A stretch of 64,000 bases of DNA from Polyangia bacterium (lineage in GTDB: Bacteria > Myxococcota_A > Polyangia > Nannocystales > Nannocystaceae). The notes below the pieces were generated by a model, which had not been told where the DNA came from, did not search any database, and was given only the letters and a program-made list of their open reading frames with translations. The stretch is taken from positions 171,497 to 235,496 of the forward strand of contig JAUIFF010000013.1 in NCBI GenBank assembly GCA_030429545.1, given 5' to 3'. Position numbers and translations under genes: made by a program. Each line of letters opens with the position of its first letter. Within the stretch, counting starts at the first letter, position 1. Of the stretch, positions 62,918 through 64,000 are shown piece by piece.

Positions 62918-64000
62918 CTACTGTTTGTCGCCAACGTCGCACATAAAGCGATCGCTACTGTAGCCGTTGCCGGGGATGTCGTTGTGCCACTGGATATCCC
63001 CATTTTGTTGCCATGCGTAGTACATCGAGCCTGTGGTCGAGTTGTCGCCGTTTGGTTCGCTGATGTTGTTGACTTCGTGGACGTACCAAATCCCGCCATC
63101 TGATGCCACCCAACCGCAGTTTTGGTTGTCGCTATTCATTGGTTGTAGGGAGCAGGTCGCACCATTTTGCTCGGGATAAACACCGAGGATACGCATGTAG
63201 TTGGCGTTGGCATCCGGGCCGATATTGCCGTCATTTGAGATCGCCCAGGCCGAGTTTTTGTGGTCGATTGTCCGTGGAATAAACAACTGCATGCCGAAGT
63301 CGGCACAGTAGGTCTCTGCGTCAACTGCAAATGCGGCTCCCTCTGGCAGGACCTTGAGGAACGTGTAGCCCCCCTCGTCGGTCGTCATATCGCAGTGAAC
63401 GGCAAAAGGTTCGGGTTGGATGGAGTCCTTGGGTTGGACGAGGTAGGTTCCGTCGGTGACTGAGTTGTCGACACCGATGATCTCGAGGCAGCTTTTGGGG
63501 ACGAGACAGTTGGTCATACAACCATCCGCCAAGTCAGCATTTTCATCGTCACATTCCTCCGGGCCATTGACAACGCCGTCGCCGCAGAAGTCCGCAAGCG
63601 AAAGGCAGTCGTCGTTGCATCCTCCGTAGACGCCATCATTCACACCATCGTCGCAGGCTTCCTGTTCGTCGAGGTTGGCATCGCCGCAGAACGGACCGAG
63701 GGCCATGCAGTCAACGGCGCAGCCATTGTAGGAACCATCGTTGACCCCGTCGTCGCAGGCCTCAACGTCATCCATCAACCCGTCACCGCAAAACGGCGCC
63801 AGCGTACAGTCAGGATTACATCCTCCATAGGAACCATCGTTGACACCGTCATCGCAATCTTCGCCATCGTCGACCGCCCCGTTGCCACAAAGGTCGCCGT
63901 CACCGTCGCCATCGCCGTCGCCATCGCCATCGCCGTCGCCATCGCCGTCGCCATCGCCATCGCCGTCGCCATCGCCGTCACCATCACCATCACCATCGCC
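62918..64000 (-). CDS. Fibrinogen-like surface protein with DUF4215-type Cys repeats (5' end outside window)
   Basis: The minus-strand frame is open to the window edge, so the N-terminus is missing; the Met at 63778 is internal. From the edge inward: a (Gly-Asp)n tract of about 18 units, four repeats of the CGDG-x-x-x-CDDGVNDG-x-x-GC-x-x-DC type (DUF4215 style, calcium- and disulfide-like), then a domain beginning CLEIIGVDNSVTDGTYLVQP with FAVHCDM and GGYTFLKV, matching the N-terminal subdomain of fibrinogen-related proteins. Expected to be secreted or outer-membrane anchored and to bind glycans or proteins (inference). No transmembrane helix is seen at the C-terminus. Confidence 0.75.
   Translation of the reverse strand, partial: GDGDGDGDGDGDGDGDGDGDGDGDGDGDGDGDGDGDLCGNGAVDDGEDCDDGVNDGSYGGCNPDCTLAPFCGDGLMDDVEACDDGVNDGSYNGCAVDCMALGPFCGDANLDEQEACDDGVNDGVYGGCNDDCLSLADFCGDGVVNGPEECDDENADLADGCMTNCLVPKSCLEIIGVDNSVTDGTYLVQPKDSIQPEPFAVHCDMTTDEGGYTFLKVLPEGAAFAVDAETYCADFGMQLFIPRTIDHKNSAWAISNDGNIGPDANANYMRILGVYPEQNGATCSLQPMNSDNQNCGWVASDGGIWYVHEVNNISEPNGDNSTTGSMYYAWQQNGDIQWHNDIPGNGYSSDRFMCDVGDKQ
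63893..64000 (-). repeat. GATGGC/GACGGC simple repeat
   Basis: About 18 tandem hexanucleotides run to the window edge and encode alternating Gly-Asp. The tract is prone to slippage, but since units are 6 bp, changes in number stay in frame. Confidence 0.92.

Noticed and set aside
63893..64000. Met/Ala/Thr-rich small protein in the alternative minus-strand frame
   Set aside because: It is the shadow of the GATGGC repeat; the Gly-Asp frame continues into conserved Cys repeats.

Overview
The window is about 62% GC (estimated by eye), tightly packed with genes, and reads as chromosomal DNA from a predatory or social Myxococcota, most likely a Nannocystaceae-type bacterium (Nannocystis, Plesiocystis or Enhygromyxa relatives). 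The grounds are gene content: many Hanks-type Ser/Thr kinases with TPR tails, giant kinase/AAA/GAF/histidine-kinase fusions, an MglA-type GTPase with Roadblock partners, lipoproteins on Ser/Thr/Asp-rich stalks, an IgGFc-binding-like protein, DUF4215-type Cys repeats and a DUF1592/DUF1552 pair. The genus is inferred. No tRNA, rRNA, CRISPR, phage or insertion sequence was found.

Layout. 1-17 kb is a signalling block: the 3' part of a Ser/Thr kinase, an unknown zinc-ribbon protein, a small PDZ protein, two tandem paralogous giant kinases (1613 and 1705 residues), and a ThiF/nitroreductase fusion abutting the second. 17-23 kb holds a dienelactone-hydrolase-like gene and, on the minus strand, a five-gene operon: two Roadblock/LC7 proteins, an MglA-like GTPase with a long repetitive linker and a kinase-like C-terminus, a third Roadblock protein and a GNAT acetyltransferase. 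23-28 kb carries a FixJ-type regulator, an IgGFc-binding-like lipoprotein, a primary-type sigma factor and a parvulin lipoprotein. 28-37 kb has a membrane glycosyltransferase, a TPR/2-oxoglutarate-dioxygenase fusion, a stalked lipoprotein, a hemolysin III/PAQR protein and a coiled-coil lipoprotein. 37-42 kb has ffh (with an insertion), a VWA protein and glyA. 42.6-49.7 kb is a complete trpEGDCFBA operon divergent from glyA. 49.8-57 kb has a PEGA-tailed kinase, TPR proteins, a branched-chain-type solute-binding lipoprotein and the clamp-loader delta' gene. 57-64 kb has the DUF1592/DUF1552 pair, a Cys/His amidase-like protein, a small membrane protein and the 3' part of a fibrinogen-like surface protein.

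Regulation. Seven genes have a TAnnnT -10 box ending 6-8 nt before the start codon, which predicts leaderless mRNAs and fixes several starts that otherwise look ambiguous. Clear intrinsic terminators separate convergent genes.

The most unusual signals are: (1) the GTPase/Roadblock/pseudokinase operon; (2) complementary loss of catalytic residues in the two tandem giant kinases; (3) a degenerate palindrome, TGYANNTRCA, present about 40 times, mostly inside genes and built from locally rare A- and T-ending codons, plus two related interspersed elements; (4) a 10-mer AGAYATGTCC found four times, only between genes.
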